Assembly: GCF_034676705.1 (NCBI RefSeq) | Contig: NZ_JAUCBS010000013.1 | Location: 756,501-820,500 of the forward strand | Length of the DNA: 64,000 nt | Source: Gemmobacter sp. | GTDB taxonomy: Bacteria > Pseudomonadota > Alphaproteobacteria > Rhodobacterales > Rhodobacteraceae | Direction of reading: 5' to 3' | Part shown: positions 51,633 to 60,795 of the stretch, piece after piece | Numbering within the stretch: the first letter of the stretch is position 1 | How the letters are laid out: each line of letters opens with the position of its first letter | Made by a program: the position numbers and the translations under genes | Notes under the pieces: generated by a model | What the model was told of the DNA's origin: nothing | Seen by the model: only the letters and a program-made list of their open reading frames with translations | Databases searched by the model: none

Positions 51633-51710
51633 GCCTCCGGCGGGGATATTTGGATCAGAGCGAGACCATGCCTGCCATTTCGCTCTGATCCAAATATCCC
51701 CGCCGGAGGC
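51633..51710. terminator. Long inverted repeat built from the GATATTTG element
   Basis: A perfect 31-base inverted repeat (51633-51663 and 51680-51710) with a 16-base loop lies between convergent ald and mscL. Each arm contains GGGGATATTTGG, the core of the dispersed element. It should act as a bidirectional terminator. Confidence 0.75.
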
Positions 51711-51747
51711 CCCGGCCAGCCACGGGTGCGGCGGCCGGGATCGGTGA

Positions 51748-52155
51748 TCAACGCTGCGCCTTCAGCTCGTCGCGGATCTGCATCAGCAGTTCCTCGGCGG
51801 TCGGGCCCTTGGCCGCCACGGGGGCGGGGGCCTTCAGCTTGTTCACCGCCTTGACCAGCATGAACACCACCCAGGCGATGATCAGGAAGTTGATCACGGC
51901 GGTGATGAACGACCCATAGGCGAACACCGGCGCGCCGGCATCCTTGGCGGCCTTCAGCGAGGCGGGATCGGTGCCCGACAGGTCGATGAACAGGTTGGAA
52001 AAGTCGATCCCGCCGGTGACCAGGCCGATGATCGGGTTGATCAGATCGGCGACCAGCGAATTCACGATGGCCGTGAAGGCGGCGCCGATGATGATGCCGA
52101 CAGCAAGGTCAATGACATTGCCGCGGGCGATGAACGTCTTGAATTCGTTAAGCAT
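51748..52155 (-). CDS. mscL: Large-conductance mechanosensitive channel MscL
   Basis: A 135-residue channel relieving osmotic downshock. N-terminal amphipathic helix and pore helix: FIARGNVIDLAVGIIIGAAFTAIV, in parts; second membrane helix FLIIAWVVFMLVKAVN; charged C-terminal bundle ending in LLMQIRDELKAQ. Length is usual for the family. Single gene, convergent with ald. Confidence 0.95.
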   Translation of the reverse strand: MLNEFKTFIARGNVIDLAVGIIIGAAFTAIVNSLVADLINPIIGLVTGGIDFSNLFIDLSGTDPASLKAAKDAGAPVFAYGSFITAVINFLIIAWVVFMLVKAVNKLKAPAPVAAKGPTAEELLMQIRDELKAQR

Positions 52156-52314
52156 TCCTGTCCCCTATGCAGTTCCTGCATGTCGTGTTGCAGCCTGTGT
52201 CGGGCATCGCGGGAGGCCCCTGCACAAGCTTGCCGGCACTATTGCACAGGGCCGGCGCTTTTATCAGGGGGAATTTCGGACTAGCTCTGTCCCCGAACTG
52301 TTCAGGAGCCTGTC

Positions 52315-53010
52315 ATGACCGCGCTTGCCGAATTCCCGATCACCCGCCGCTGGGCGCCGCGCACTCCGGGCGCGATCCAGCTGTATTCGCTGCCCACGCC
52401 GAATGGTGTCAAGGTCTCGATCCTGCTGGAGGAAACCGGGCTGCCCTACGATGCGCATCTGGTGGATTTCGGCAGCAACGACCAGATGAGCCCGGAGTTC
52501 CTCAGCCTGAACCCCAACAACAAGATCCCCGCGATTCTGGATCCGCAGGGGCCGGGTGGAAAGCCGCTGGCGCTGTTCGAAAGCGGGGCGATCCTGATCT
52601 ATCTGGCGGAAAAGGCGGGGCGGTTCCTGCCCGATGCCAACCGCTACGAGGTGATCCAGTGGCTGATGTTCCAGATGGGCGGCCTGGGGCCGATGTTCGG
52701 GCAGTTGGGGTTCTTTCACCATTTCGCCGGGAAAGAGATCGAGGATCCGCGCCCCAAGGAGCGTTACCGGGCCGAGGCGGCGCGGCTGCTGAAGGTGCTG
52801 GACGGGCAGCTGGCCGGGCGCGACTGGGTGGCGGGCGACTATTCCATTGCCGATATGGCAATCGCACCCTGGCTGCGCACGCTGCGCGATTTCTACCAGG
52901 CCGGCGAGATTGCCGGCTGGGCCGAGCTGAAGAACGTGCCGGCCTATCTGGACCGCTTCCTGGCGCGGCCGGCGGTGCAGCGCGGGCTGCTGGTGCCGGC
53001 GCGCGGCTGA
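52315..53010 (+). CDS. Glutathione S-transferase, YghU/YfcG type
   Basis: A 231-residue Nu-class GST. The N-terminal LPTPNGVKVSILLEETGLPYDAHLV, in parts, has the Asn/Gly glutathione site of YghU and YfcG, and SLNPNNKIPAILDP carries the cis-Pro. The C-terminal domain includes WVAGDYSIADMAIAPWL. Family members have strong disulfide-reductase activity on hydroxyethyl disulfide and bind two glutathiones. It stands alone between mscL and the flavoprotein. Confidence 0.92.
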   Translation: MTALAEFPITRRWAPRTPGAIQLYSLPTPNGVKVSILLEETGLPYDAHLVDFGSNDQMSPEFLSLNPNNKIPAILDPQGPGGKPLALFESGAILIYLAEKAGRFLPDANRYEVIQWLMFQMGGLGPMFGQLGFFHHFAGKEIEDPRPKERYRAEAARLLKVLDGQLAGRDWVAGDYSIADMAIAPWLRTLRDFYQAGEIAGWAELKNVPAYLDRFLARPAVQRGLLVPARG

Positions 53011-53011
53011 C

Positions 53012-54223
53012 CTAGGCCGACCGCGGGTTCAGCCCCGCGGCGGCGCGGCCGGCCCAGCGGCCGGTCGCCAGACAGGCGGTCAGCAGGTAGCCGCCGGTCG
53101 GCGCGTCCCAGTCCAGCATCTCGCCCGCGGCATGGACATGGGGCAGGGCGGTCAGTTGCAGGCCGTGGTCCAGCGCCGTCTGCCGGATGCCGCCGGCGGT
53201 CGAGATTGCCTCGTCCATCGGGCGGGGGCCGTTGTGGGGGATCGGCAGCGCCTTCAGCAGCCGGGCCAGCGCGGCAGGATCGGCGGGCAGGGGGCGGGCG
53301 CAGTCCTGTGCCAGTGCGATCTTGGCGGCATCGAGGCCCGCCTTGCGCAGGGTATTCGCCAGGCTGTCCTTGCCGCGTCGGGTCAGGCGGGCGGCCAGCG
53401 CATCGGGCGTCAGATCGGGCAGCAGGTCGATGGTCAGGGCCGCACCATCGCGCAGGGCCGGCGTCAGCGGATAGAGCCCGCCGCCTTCCAGCCCGCGGGC
53501 CGAGATCGCGATCTCGCCTCGGCTGGAAAAGTTGACAGCTGTCAACCGGATGCCTTTCAGCGCGGCGCCGAAATGGCGGGTCATGTGGGCCGACCAGTTG
53601 ACCAGCAGCCCGGCATTCGAGGGGCGGAAGGGCGCGATGTCCACCCCCTTGGCCGCCAGCCACGGCACCCAGGCCGCATCCGACCCCAGCCGCGACCAGC
53701 TGGCGCCCCCCAGCGCCAGGACGGTGCGGTCGGGCGTCAGCAGGCGCCGGCCGTCGGGCGTGTCAAAGGCCAGCGCCGCGCCGTCGAACCCCGTCCAGCG
53801 CCAGCGGGTGTGCAGCACCACCCCCAGACCCGCCAGTTGCGCCAGCCAGGCCCGCAGCAGGGGAGAGCCCTTCATGGCCACCGGAAACACCCGGCCGGTC
53901 GATCCGGTGAACACCGGCTGGCCCAGCCCGCGTGCCCAGTCCTGCACCTGATCGGGGCCAAAGGCGGTCAGCATCGGGGCCAGCCAGCCGGCGCCCTGGG
54001 GGTAGCGGGCGGTAAAGTCGGGCAGGGGTTCGTCGCGGGTCAGGTTCAGGCCGGATTTCCCGGCCATCAGGAACTTGCGCGCGGGCGAGGGCTTGGCCTC
54101 GGCCACGGTCACCTGCCAGCCGGCGCGGGCCAGTTCATCGGCCGCCATCAGCCCGGCAGGACCGGCGCCGATGACCAGCGCGGGCCGTCCGGCAGCGATT
54201 GCTGGCTGCAATTCCATCTTCAT
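53012..54223 (-). CDS. TIGR03862-type flavoprotein (BaiN/HI0933-like)
   Basis: A 403-residue NAD(P)/FAD-dependent oxidoreductase. The FAD-binding dinucleotide motif is VIGAGPAGLMAADEL, followed by RKFLMAGKSGLNLT, the hallmark of the HI0933/YhiN group. The C-terminal second half of the FAD site is GGYLLTACLATGRWAGRAA, in parts. No substrate is established. It is divergent from the aminobenzoate operon, 158 bases away, and convergent with the GST. Confidence 0.88.
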   Translation of the reverse strand: MKMELQPAIAAGRPALVIGAGPAGLMAADELARAGWQVTVAEAKPSPARKFLMAGKSGLNLTRDEPLPDFTARYPQGAGWLAPMLTAFGPDQVQDWARGLGQPVFTGSTGRVFPVAMKGSPLLRAWLAQLAGLGVVLHTRWRWTGFDGAALAFDTPDGRRLLTPDRTVLALGGASWSRLGSDAAWVPWLAAKGVDIAPFRPSNAGLLVNWSAHMTRHFGAALKGIRLTAVNFSSRGEIAISARGLEGGGLYPLTPALRDGAALTIDLLPDLTPDALAARLTRRGKDSLANTLRKAGLDAAKIALAQDCARPLPADPAALARLLKALPIPHNGPRPMDEAISTAGGIRQTALDHGLQLTALPHVHAAGEMLDWDAPTGGYLLTACLATGRWAGRAAAGLNPRSA

Positions 54224-54381
54224 TCCCCGGGCCGGTTCTGCTGCGGCATCGCAAAGAATGCAGGGTCTCGCAAGCCGCGACGGGGGTTAAAGAGGAATCT
54301 TGAAGGTGAGAAATTTTAAGATTGAAATATATCGGCGCCGTTGCTAGCGTGAGCCCATAACGCGCCACTCGGAGGAACCCG

Positions 54382-56670
54382 ATGAAGATTCTCTGCCTCG
54401 GCGGCGGCCCTGCCGGTCTGTATTTCGCCATCTCGATGAAACTGCGTGATGCCTCGCACGATGTGACCGTGCTGGAACGCAACAAGGCGAACGACACCTT
54501 CGGCTGGGGCGTCGTGCTTTCGGATGATGCACTCAGCCGGATGCAGAAGAACGACCCCGTCTCGACCGAGGCGATCCGGTCGAGCTTTGCCTATTGGGAC
54601 GACATTGCGGTCGTTCATGATGGCGTGCGCACGGTGTCGGGCGGCCACGGCTTTGCCGGGATCGGTCGCAAGGCGATGCTGATCCTGCTGCAACAGCGCG
54701 CCCGCGAGCTGGGCGTGGACATGCGATTCGAGACCACGTTCAAGACCGCCGAGGAATACCGCAAGGAATATGACCTGGTGGTCGGCTGCGACGGGCTGAA
54801 CAGCATCGTGCGCAGCGAGTATCAGGATACGTTCAAGCCCGACATCGACGTGCGCAAGTGCAAGTTCATCTGGCTGGGCACGCATCAGAAATTCGACGAC
54901 GCCTTCACCTTCATCTTCGAAAAGACCGAACATGGCTGGATGTGGGCCCACGTCTACCAGTTCGACGACAATACGGCGACCTTCATCGTGGAAACCCTGC
55001 CCGAGACCTGGGACAAATGGGGTTTCGAGCAGATGACCAAGGAAGAAACGGTCGAGACCTGCCGCAAGATCTTTGAAAAGCATCTGGGCGGGCACGAGCT
55101 GATGTCGAACGCGGCCCACCTGCGCGGTTCGGCGGTGTGGATCCAGTTCCCGCGGGTGATCTGCGAAAAGTGGTATCACGAGAATGTCGTGCTGATGGGC
55201 GATGCCGCCGCCACCGGGCATTTCTCCATCGGCTCGGGGTCGCGGCTGGCTTTTGACAGCGCGATCGCGCTGGCGGAATACCTGCATTCGGAACCCGACA
55301 TGCAGTCGGCCTTTGAACGCTATCAGGCCGAACGCCGGGTCGAGGTGCTGCGCCTGCAATCGGCGGCGCGCAACAGCCTGGAATGGTTCGAACAGGTCGA
55401 ACGCTATCTGGACTTGGATCCGACGCAGTTCGCCTATTCGCTGCTGACCCGTTCGCAGCGCATCAGCCACGAGAACCTGCGCCTGCGCGATCCGCAATGG
55501 CTGGCCAGCGCCGAGGACTGGTTCCAGCAGCAGGCCGGCGGGCAAAAGGGCCGCCGCCCGATGTTCGCCCCGTTCAAGCTGCGGGGGATGGAGCTGAAGA
55601 ACCGCATCGTGGTATCGCCGATGGCGCAATACAAGGCCGTCGATGGTTGCCCGACCGACTGGCACCTGATCCACTATGCCGAACGCGCCAAGGGCGGGGC
55701 CGGCATGGTGTATACCGAAATGGCCTGTGTCTCGGACGTTGGCCGCATCACCCCCGGCTGCCCCGGCCTTTACAAGCCCGAACATGAGGCGGCGTGGAAG
55801 CGGCTGGCGGATTTCATCCATACCGAAACCACCGCGAAGTTCTGCATCCAGATCGGCCATGCCGGGCGCAAGGCATCGACCTGCGTGCCGTGGGAAGGCG
55901 GCGGGATCGACGCGCCGCTGGCGTCGGGCAACTGGCCGATCATCAGCGCCAGCGCGATCCCCTACAAGCCGGCCAGCCAGACCCCCAGGGCGATGGACAA
56001 GGCGGATATGGAGGCGGTGAAGGCCGAATTCGTGGCGGCCGCCCAGATGGCCGACCGCGCCGGCGCCGACATGATCGAGATGCACGCGGCGCACGGCTAT
56101 CTGCTGGCGGCCTTCGTCTCGCCGGTGACGAACACCCGCACGGATGACTACGGCGGAAGCCTGGAAAACCGCCTGCGCTATCCGCTGGAGGTGTTCGCGG
56201 CGATGCGCGCGGTGTGGCCCGAGGCGAAGCCCATGTCGGTGCGGATCTCGGCCCATGACTGGATTGAGGGCGGCGTGACGCCCGAAGAAGCGGTGGAGGT
56301 GGCCAAGGCGTTCCGCGCCGCTGGCGCCGATATCATCGACGTGTCGTCGGGCCAGACCGATCCGGCGGAAAAGCCGGTCTATGGCCGCATGTTCCAGACC
56401 CCGTTCAGCGACCGCATCCGCAACGAAGGCATCATGCCGACGATGACGGTGGGCAATATCAGCGACTGGGATCAGGTGAACGGCATCCTGATGGCCGGCC
56501 GCGCCGATCTGGTGATGCTGGCACGGATGCATCTGGCAGACCCCTACTGGACGCTGCATGCGGCGGCCGAACAGGGCGATCAGGCCAGCGACTGGCCGAA
56601 ACCCTACAAGGGCGGGCGCGATCTGCTGTATCGCCTGCGTGAACGGCAACAAGAGGTCATCCGGGCATGA
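54382..56670 (+). CDS. abmA: 2-Aminobenzoyl-CoA monooxygenase/reductase
   Basis: A 762-residue fusion. Residues 1-about 390 are an FAD monooxygenase (GGGPAGLYFA at the FAD site; VVLMGDAAATGHFSIGSG). From about 395 to the end is an Old-Yellow-Enzyme domain (MFAPFKLRGMELKNRIVVSPM, in parts; EMHAAHGYLLAAFVSP; DDYGGSLENRLRYP). This is the architecture of the Azoarcus evansii enzyme that hydroxylates and reduces 2-aminobenzoyl-CoA. Databases may label it salicylyl-CoA 5-hydroxylase/oxidoreductase; CoA ligase and Rid genes nearby support the aminobenzoate role. GGAGG precedes the start. Confidence 0.9.
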   Translation: MKILCLGGGPAGLYFAISMKLRDASHDVTVLERNKANDTFGWGVVLSDDALSRMQKNDPVSTEAIRSSFAYWDDIAVVHDGVRTVSGGHGFAGIGRKAMLILLQQRARELGVDMRFETTFKTAEEYRKEYDLVVGCDGLNSIVRSEYQDTFKPDIDVRKCKFIWLGTHQKFDDAFTFIFEKTEHGWMWAHVYQFDDNTATFIVETLPETWDKWGFEQMTKEETVETCRKIFEKHLGGHELMSNAAHLRGSAVWIQFPRVICEKWYHENVVLMGDAAATGHFSIGSGSRLAFDSAIALAEYLHSEPDMQSAFERYQAERRVEVLRLQSAARNSLEWFEQVERYLDLDPTQFAYSLLTRSQRISHENLRLRDPQWLASAEDWFQQQAGGQKGRRPMFAPFKLRGMELKNRIVVSPMAQYKAVDGCPTDWHLIHYAERAKGGAGMVYTEMACVSDVGRITPGCPGLYKPEHEAAWKRLADFIHTETTAKFCIQIGHAGRKASTCVPWEGGGIDAPLASGNWPIISASAIPYKPASQTPRAMDKADMEAVKAEFVAAAQMADRAGADMIEMHAAHGYLLAAFVSPVTNTRTDDYGGSLENRLRYPLEVFAAMRAVWPEAKPMSVRISAHDWIEGGVTPEEAVEVAKAFRAAGADIIDVSSGQTDPAEKPVYGRMFQTPFSDRIRNEGIMPTMTVGNISDWDQVNGILMAGRADLVMLARMHLADPYWTLHAAAEQGDQASDWPKPYKGGRDLLYRLRERQQEVIRA

Positions 56671-57407
56671 TGCTGGCAGGCAAGCGGGTTCTGATCACCG
56701 GGGGCGGCACCGGCACTGGCGCCGATCTGGCACGCGGCTTTGCCGAAGCCGGGGCCGAGGTCGTGGTGACGGGCCGCCGGGCCGAGCCGCTGGAACAGGT
56801 GGCGGGGGCGCTGAACGGCGCCCGCGCCATCATCGCCGATGTGACGGACGAGGCCAGCGTGGCGGCGATGTTCGCCGCCGCCGGCCCTTGCGACATCGTG
56901 ATCGCCAATGCCGGCGCATCGGACAGCGCGCCGCTGGGCCGCGTCACGATGGATCACTGGAACGCCATGCTGGCGGTGAACCTGACCGGCACCTTCCTGA
57001 CGTTCCGCGAAGGGCTGCGGCAGATGCCGGGCTGGGGGCGGCTGATCGCCATTGCCTCGACAGCGGGGCTGAAAGGCTATGGCTATGTCGCGCCCTATGC
57101 GGCGGCCAAGCACGGGGTCGTGGGCCTGGTGCGGTCGGTTGCGCAGGAGGTGGCGAAAAAGCCGGTCACGGTGAACGCGCTGTGCCCCGGCTTCCTGGAT
57201 ACCGAGATGACCGAACGGTCCATCGCCAACATCATGGCCAAGACCGGCAAGGACCGCGCCTTTGCCCTGGGCGCGCTGACCGCGACCAACCCGCAAGGCC
57301 GCCTTGTGCAGCCGGCCGAGGTGACGGCCGCAGCCTTGTGGTTGTGCGGACCGGGTTCCGATGCCATGAACGGACAGTCCATCGCGATTGCCGGGGGTGA
57401 GGTATGA
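56667..57407 (+). CDS. SDR-family oxidoreductase of the aminobenzoate operon
   Basis: A 246-residue short-chain dehydrogenase. NAD(P) motif TGGGTGTGADLARGF, NAG in IVIANAGAS, and catalytic Ser and YxxxK (IASTAGLKGYGYVAPYAAAK). It may act as the hydroxyacyl-CoA or ketoacyl-CoA dehydrogenase step in ring-product degradation. It overlaps abmA and the MarR gene by 4 bases each. Confidence 0.88.
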   Translation: MMLAGKRVLITGGGTGTGADLARGFAEAGAEVVVTGRRAEPLEQVAGALNGARAIIADVTDEASVAAMFAAAGPCDIVIANAGASDSAPLGRVTMDHWNAMLAVNLTGTFLTFREGLRQMPGWGRLIAIASTAGLKGYGYVAPYAAAKHGVVGLVRSVAQEVAKKPVTVNALCPGFLDTEMTERSIANIMAKTGKDRAFALGALTATNPQGRLVQPAEVTAAALWLCGPGSDAMNGQSIAIAGGEV

Positions 57408-57840
57408 CGGACCCGTTGTCGAAGCGCCGGTTGAAGATGTGGATCCGGCTGCTGGGGGTGACCCGGGCGGCCGAAGGGGGCTTGCGCGAATATCTGCGCC
57501 TGACCCACGATACCACGCTGCCGCGCTTTGATGTGATGGCCGCGCTGTGGCGCCGCCGCGACGGGGTGACGATGAGCGAGCTCAGCCGGATGCTGCTGGT
57601 CTCGAACGGCAATGCGACGACGGTGGTCGACCGGCTGGAAAAGGACGGGCTGGTGAAACGATCACCTTCCGCCACCGACCGGCGCACGGTCTATGTCGCC
57701 TTGACCGAGGAAGGCGGCCGGGTCTTTGAGGCCTGGGCCGCAGGGCACGAGGCCGAGTTGAGCCGCATCTTCGAGCATGTGGACGAGGCCGATCTGGATG
57801 CGCTGACCGCGATCCTGAAACGCATGGGGAGAGAGAAGGA

Positions 57841-57844
<4 letters not shown>
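57404..57844 (+). CDS. MarR-family transcriptional regulator
   Basis: A 146-residue winged-helix regulator: DVMAALWRRRDGVTMSELSRMLLVSNGNATTVVDRLEKDGLV, in parts, with the wing SPSATDRRTVYVALTEEG. Aromatic-degradation operons are commonly controlled by MarR repressors relieved by the CoA-thioester substrate. It is embedded within the operon with 4-base overlaps on both sides, so it probably regulates its own operon. Confidence 0.92.
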
Positions 57845-58659
<815 letters not shown>

Positions 58660-58664
58660 GGAGG

Positions 58665-58721
58665 CCGGGGGGCTGCCGCCCCCCGGACCCCCCGCTTCAA
58701 GGGGCGCTCGCGCCCCTTGAA
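58665..58721 (+). other. Two stem-loops in the gap of the aminobenzoate operon
   Basis: CCGGGGGG/CCCCCCGG (58665-58672, 58679-58686) and an 11-bp stem TTCAAGGGGCG/CGCCCCTTGAA (58696-58706, 58711-58721) separate the hydratase from the acyl-CoA dehydrogenase. No T-run follows; probable mRNA-stability or attenuation elements. Confidence 0.55.
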
Positions 58722-58732
58722 AATCCCCTGAG

Positions 58733-58740
58733 GGTATTTG
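58733..58740 (+). repeat. GATATTTG-like element core
   Basis: GGTATTTG after CCCCTGAG, followed by GGAAAAGG, resembles the dispersed GGATATTTG element and again lies directly before a start codon. Confidence 0.35.
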
Positions 58741-58752
58741 GGAAAAGGCAAA

Positions 58753-59892
58753 ATGGCGGATCGTAGTTTTCTGAGCTGGCCGTTCTTTGAAGACCGGCAC
58801 CGCGAACTGGCCGAGGGGCTGGACGCCTGGTGTGCAGCCCATCTGCATGTGGATCATTCCGACACCGATGCCGCCTGCCGGTCGCTGGTGGCGATGCTGG
58901 GGCAGGGCGGCTGGTTGCGGCATTCAGGCGCGGGGGAAGGCGAGACGCTGGATGTGCGCAGCCTGTGCCTGATCCGCGAGACGCTGGCGCGCCATGACGG
59001 GCTGGCCGATTTCGCCTTTGCCATGCAGGGGTTGGGGATGGGTGCGGTGTCGCTGTTCGGCACGCCGGACCAGCGCAAGTGGCTGGACAAGACCCGCGCG
59101 GGCAAGGCGATTTCCGCCTTTGCCCTGACCGAGCCGGGATCGGGGTCGGATGTCGCGCGCACCGCGACCACGGCCACGCGCGATGGCGACGGGTTCGTCC
59201 TGAACGGCGAAAAGACCTATATCTCGAACGGCGGGATTGCCGATCTGTATGTGGTCTTTGCCCGCACGGGCGAGGCGCCGGGTGCCAAGGGGCTGTCGGC
59301 GTTCCTGCTGCCCGCCGATACCCCCGGGCTGGAGATCGTGGAGCGGATCGAGGTGGTGGCCCCGCATCCGCTGGCGCATCTGCGGTTCAACGACATCCGC
59401 CTGCCGGCATCGGCGATGATCGGCCAGCCCGGGCGCGGGTTCCAGGTGGCCATGTCGGTGCTGGATGTGTTCCGCTCCACCGTTGGCGCCGCCGCCCTGG
59501 GCTTTGCCCGCCGCGCGCTGGACGAGGCGCTGGCGCGGGTCAAGGAACGCCAGCTGTTCGGCGCGCCCTTGCACGAATTGCAGATGGTGCAGGGCCATAT
59601 CGCCGACATGGCGCTGGATGTGGATGCATCGGCGCTGCTGGTCTATCGCGCCGCCTGGACCAAGGACATGGGCGCGCCGCGCGTCAGCCGCGAGGCCGCC
59701 ATGGCCAAGCTGAACGCGACCGAGGCGGCGCAGCGGGTCATCGACACCGCGCTTCAGCTGCACGGGGGCGACGGGGTGCGCAAGGGCTTCATCGTGGAAA
59801 GCCTGTACCGCGAGATCCGCGCGCTGCGCATTTACGAAGGGGCGACCGACGTGCAAAAGGTGGTCATCGCGCGGGCGGCGTTGGACGCATGA
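58753..59892 (+). CDS. Acyl-CoA dehydrogenase
   Basis: A 379-residue FAD-dependent acyl-CoA dehydrogenase. FALTEPGSGSDVARTAT and DGFVLNGEKTYISNGG are the FAD/substrate motifs; the C-terminal IYEGATDVQKVVIAR holds the catalytic Glu. It oxidises a saturated or alicyclic CoA intermediate. ATG at 58753 follows AAAAGG; an in-frame TTG at 58738 is less likely. Its stop overlaps the thioesterase start. Confidence 0.92.
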   Translation: MADRSFLSWPFFEDRHRELAEGLDAWCAAHLHVDHSDTDAACRSLVAMLGQGGWLRHSGAGEGETLDVRSLCLIRETLARHDGLADFAFAMQGLGMGAVSLFGTPDQRKWLDKTRAGKAISAFALTEPGSGSDVARTATTATRDGDGFVLNGEKTYISNGGIADLYVVFARTGEAPGAKGLSAFLLPADTPGLEIVERIEVVAPHPLAHLRFNDIRLPASAMIGQPGRGFQVAMSVLDVFRSTVGAAALGFARRALDEALARVKERQLFGAPLHELQMVQGHIADMALDVDASALLVYRAAWTKDMGAPRVSREAAMAKLNATEAAQRVIDTALQLHGGDGVRKGFIVESLYREIRALRIYEGATDVQKVVIARAALDA

Positions 59893-60311
59893 GCTATACC
59901 CGCATCGTCCCGATCGAATTCAACCACTGCGATCCGGCGGGGATCGTGTTCTATCCCCGCTATTTCGAGATGATCAATTCGGTCGTCGAGAACTTCTTTG
60001 AAGACCATGTGGGCTGGTCCTTTGCCCGCATGCACACGGGCGGCAACCACAATGGCGTGCCAACCGTGTCGATCAGCTGCAACTTCATGGCGCCGTCGCG
60101 GCTGGGCGACAAGGTGCCCTTCACGTTGCAGGTGCTGTCGGTTGGCCGGTCCAGCGTGAAGGTGCGCATCACCGCCGCCAAGGATGGCGAGGTGCGGCTG
60201 GTCACCGAAAACACCCTGGTGTGGATCGACGGGGGCAGGGCATCGTCCTGGCCCGAGGAGATCCGCGCGAAACTGCAAGCAGAACTCCAGAAGGGAGGCC
60301 AAGATGGCTGA
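59889..60311 (+). CDS. 4HBT-family acyl-CoA thioesterase
   Basis: A 140-residue hotdog-fold thioesterase. IEFNHCDPAGIVFYPRYFEMIN carries the catalytic Asp of the 4-hydroxybenzoyl-CoA thioesterase type, read in parts. It may release CoA from dead-end aromatic thioesters and so spare the CoA pool. It overlaps the dehydrogenase by 4 bases and the Rid gene by 8. Confidence 0.9.
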   Translation: MSYTRIVPIEFNHCDPAGIVFYPRYFEMINSVVENFFEDHVGWSFARMHTGGNHNGVPTVSISCNFMAPSRLGDKVPFTLQVLSVGRSSVKVRITAAKDGEVRLVTENTLVWIDGGRASSWPEEIRAKLQAELQKGGQDG

Positions 60312-60714
60312 GCAAAGCCCGCATGAATTCCTCAACCCCAAGAGCTGGAAGCCTGCGCTTGGCTATGCCAATGGCGTGGCCGCGCGCGGCCGCATGGTGT
60401 TCCTGGGCGGCCATATCGGCTGGAACGGCCAGCAGGAATTCGAAACCGACGATTTCGCGGGCCAGGTGCGCCAGACGCTGGACAATATCGTCACCGTGCT
60501 GGCCGAGGCGGGCGGCAAGCCCGAACATATCGTGCGGCTGACCTGGTATGTGACCAGCAAGCGCGAATATCTGGACGGTATCCGCGAGGTGGGCCGCGCC
60601 TACCGCGAGACCATCGGCAAGCATTTCCCGGCCATGGCGCTGGTGCAGGTGGTGGCGCTGGTCGAGGACCGCGCCAAGGTCGAGATCGAGGCGACCGCCG
60701 TCATCCCCGACTGA
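60304..60714 (+). CDS. RidA-family protein lacking the catalytic arginine
   Basis: A 136-residue Rid/YjgF-fold protein. GRMVFLGGHIGWN, HIVRLTWYVTSKREY and the C-terminal VEIEATAVI are present. The position of the deaminase Arg (E. coli RidA Arg105, in PARS) is Met111 here (FPAMALVQV), while the later Glu is kept. It may act on the enamine or imine formed from the amino ring intermediate by another mechanism, or bind it. GGAGG lies before the start. Confidence 0.88.
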   Translation: MAEQSPHEFLNPKSWKPALGYANGVAARGRMVFLGGHIGWNGQQEFETDDFAGQVRQTLDNIVTVLAEAGGKPEHIVRLTWYVTSKREYLDGIREVGRAYRETIGKHFPAMALVQVVALVEDRAKVEIEATAVIPD

Positions 60715-60721
60715 CTTTTCC

Positions 60722-60748
60722 CGCGCCCCGGTTCACCCCCGGGGCGCG
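60722..60748 (+). other. Stem-loop between the Rid gene and the CoA ligase
   Basis: A 10-bp stem CGCGCCCCGG (60722-60731) and CCGGGGCGCG (60739-60748) in the 81-base gap. No T-run. Confidence 0.5.
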
Positions 60749-60795
60749 CCCCCATTCAATGGCCCGTCAGAGGCCGACCAGACCGGGAGACATCA

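Noticed and set aside
54316..56652. 778-residue frame antisense to the aminobenzoyl-CoA monooxygenase
   Set aside because: Mirror of a recognised enzyme; His/Gly/Arg-rich composition.
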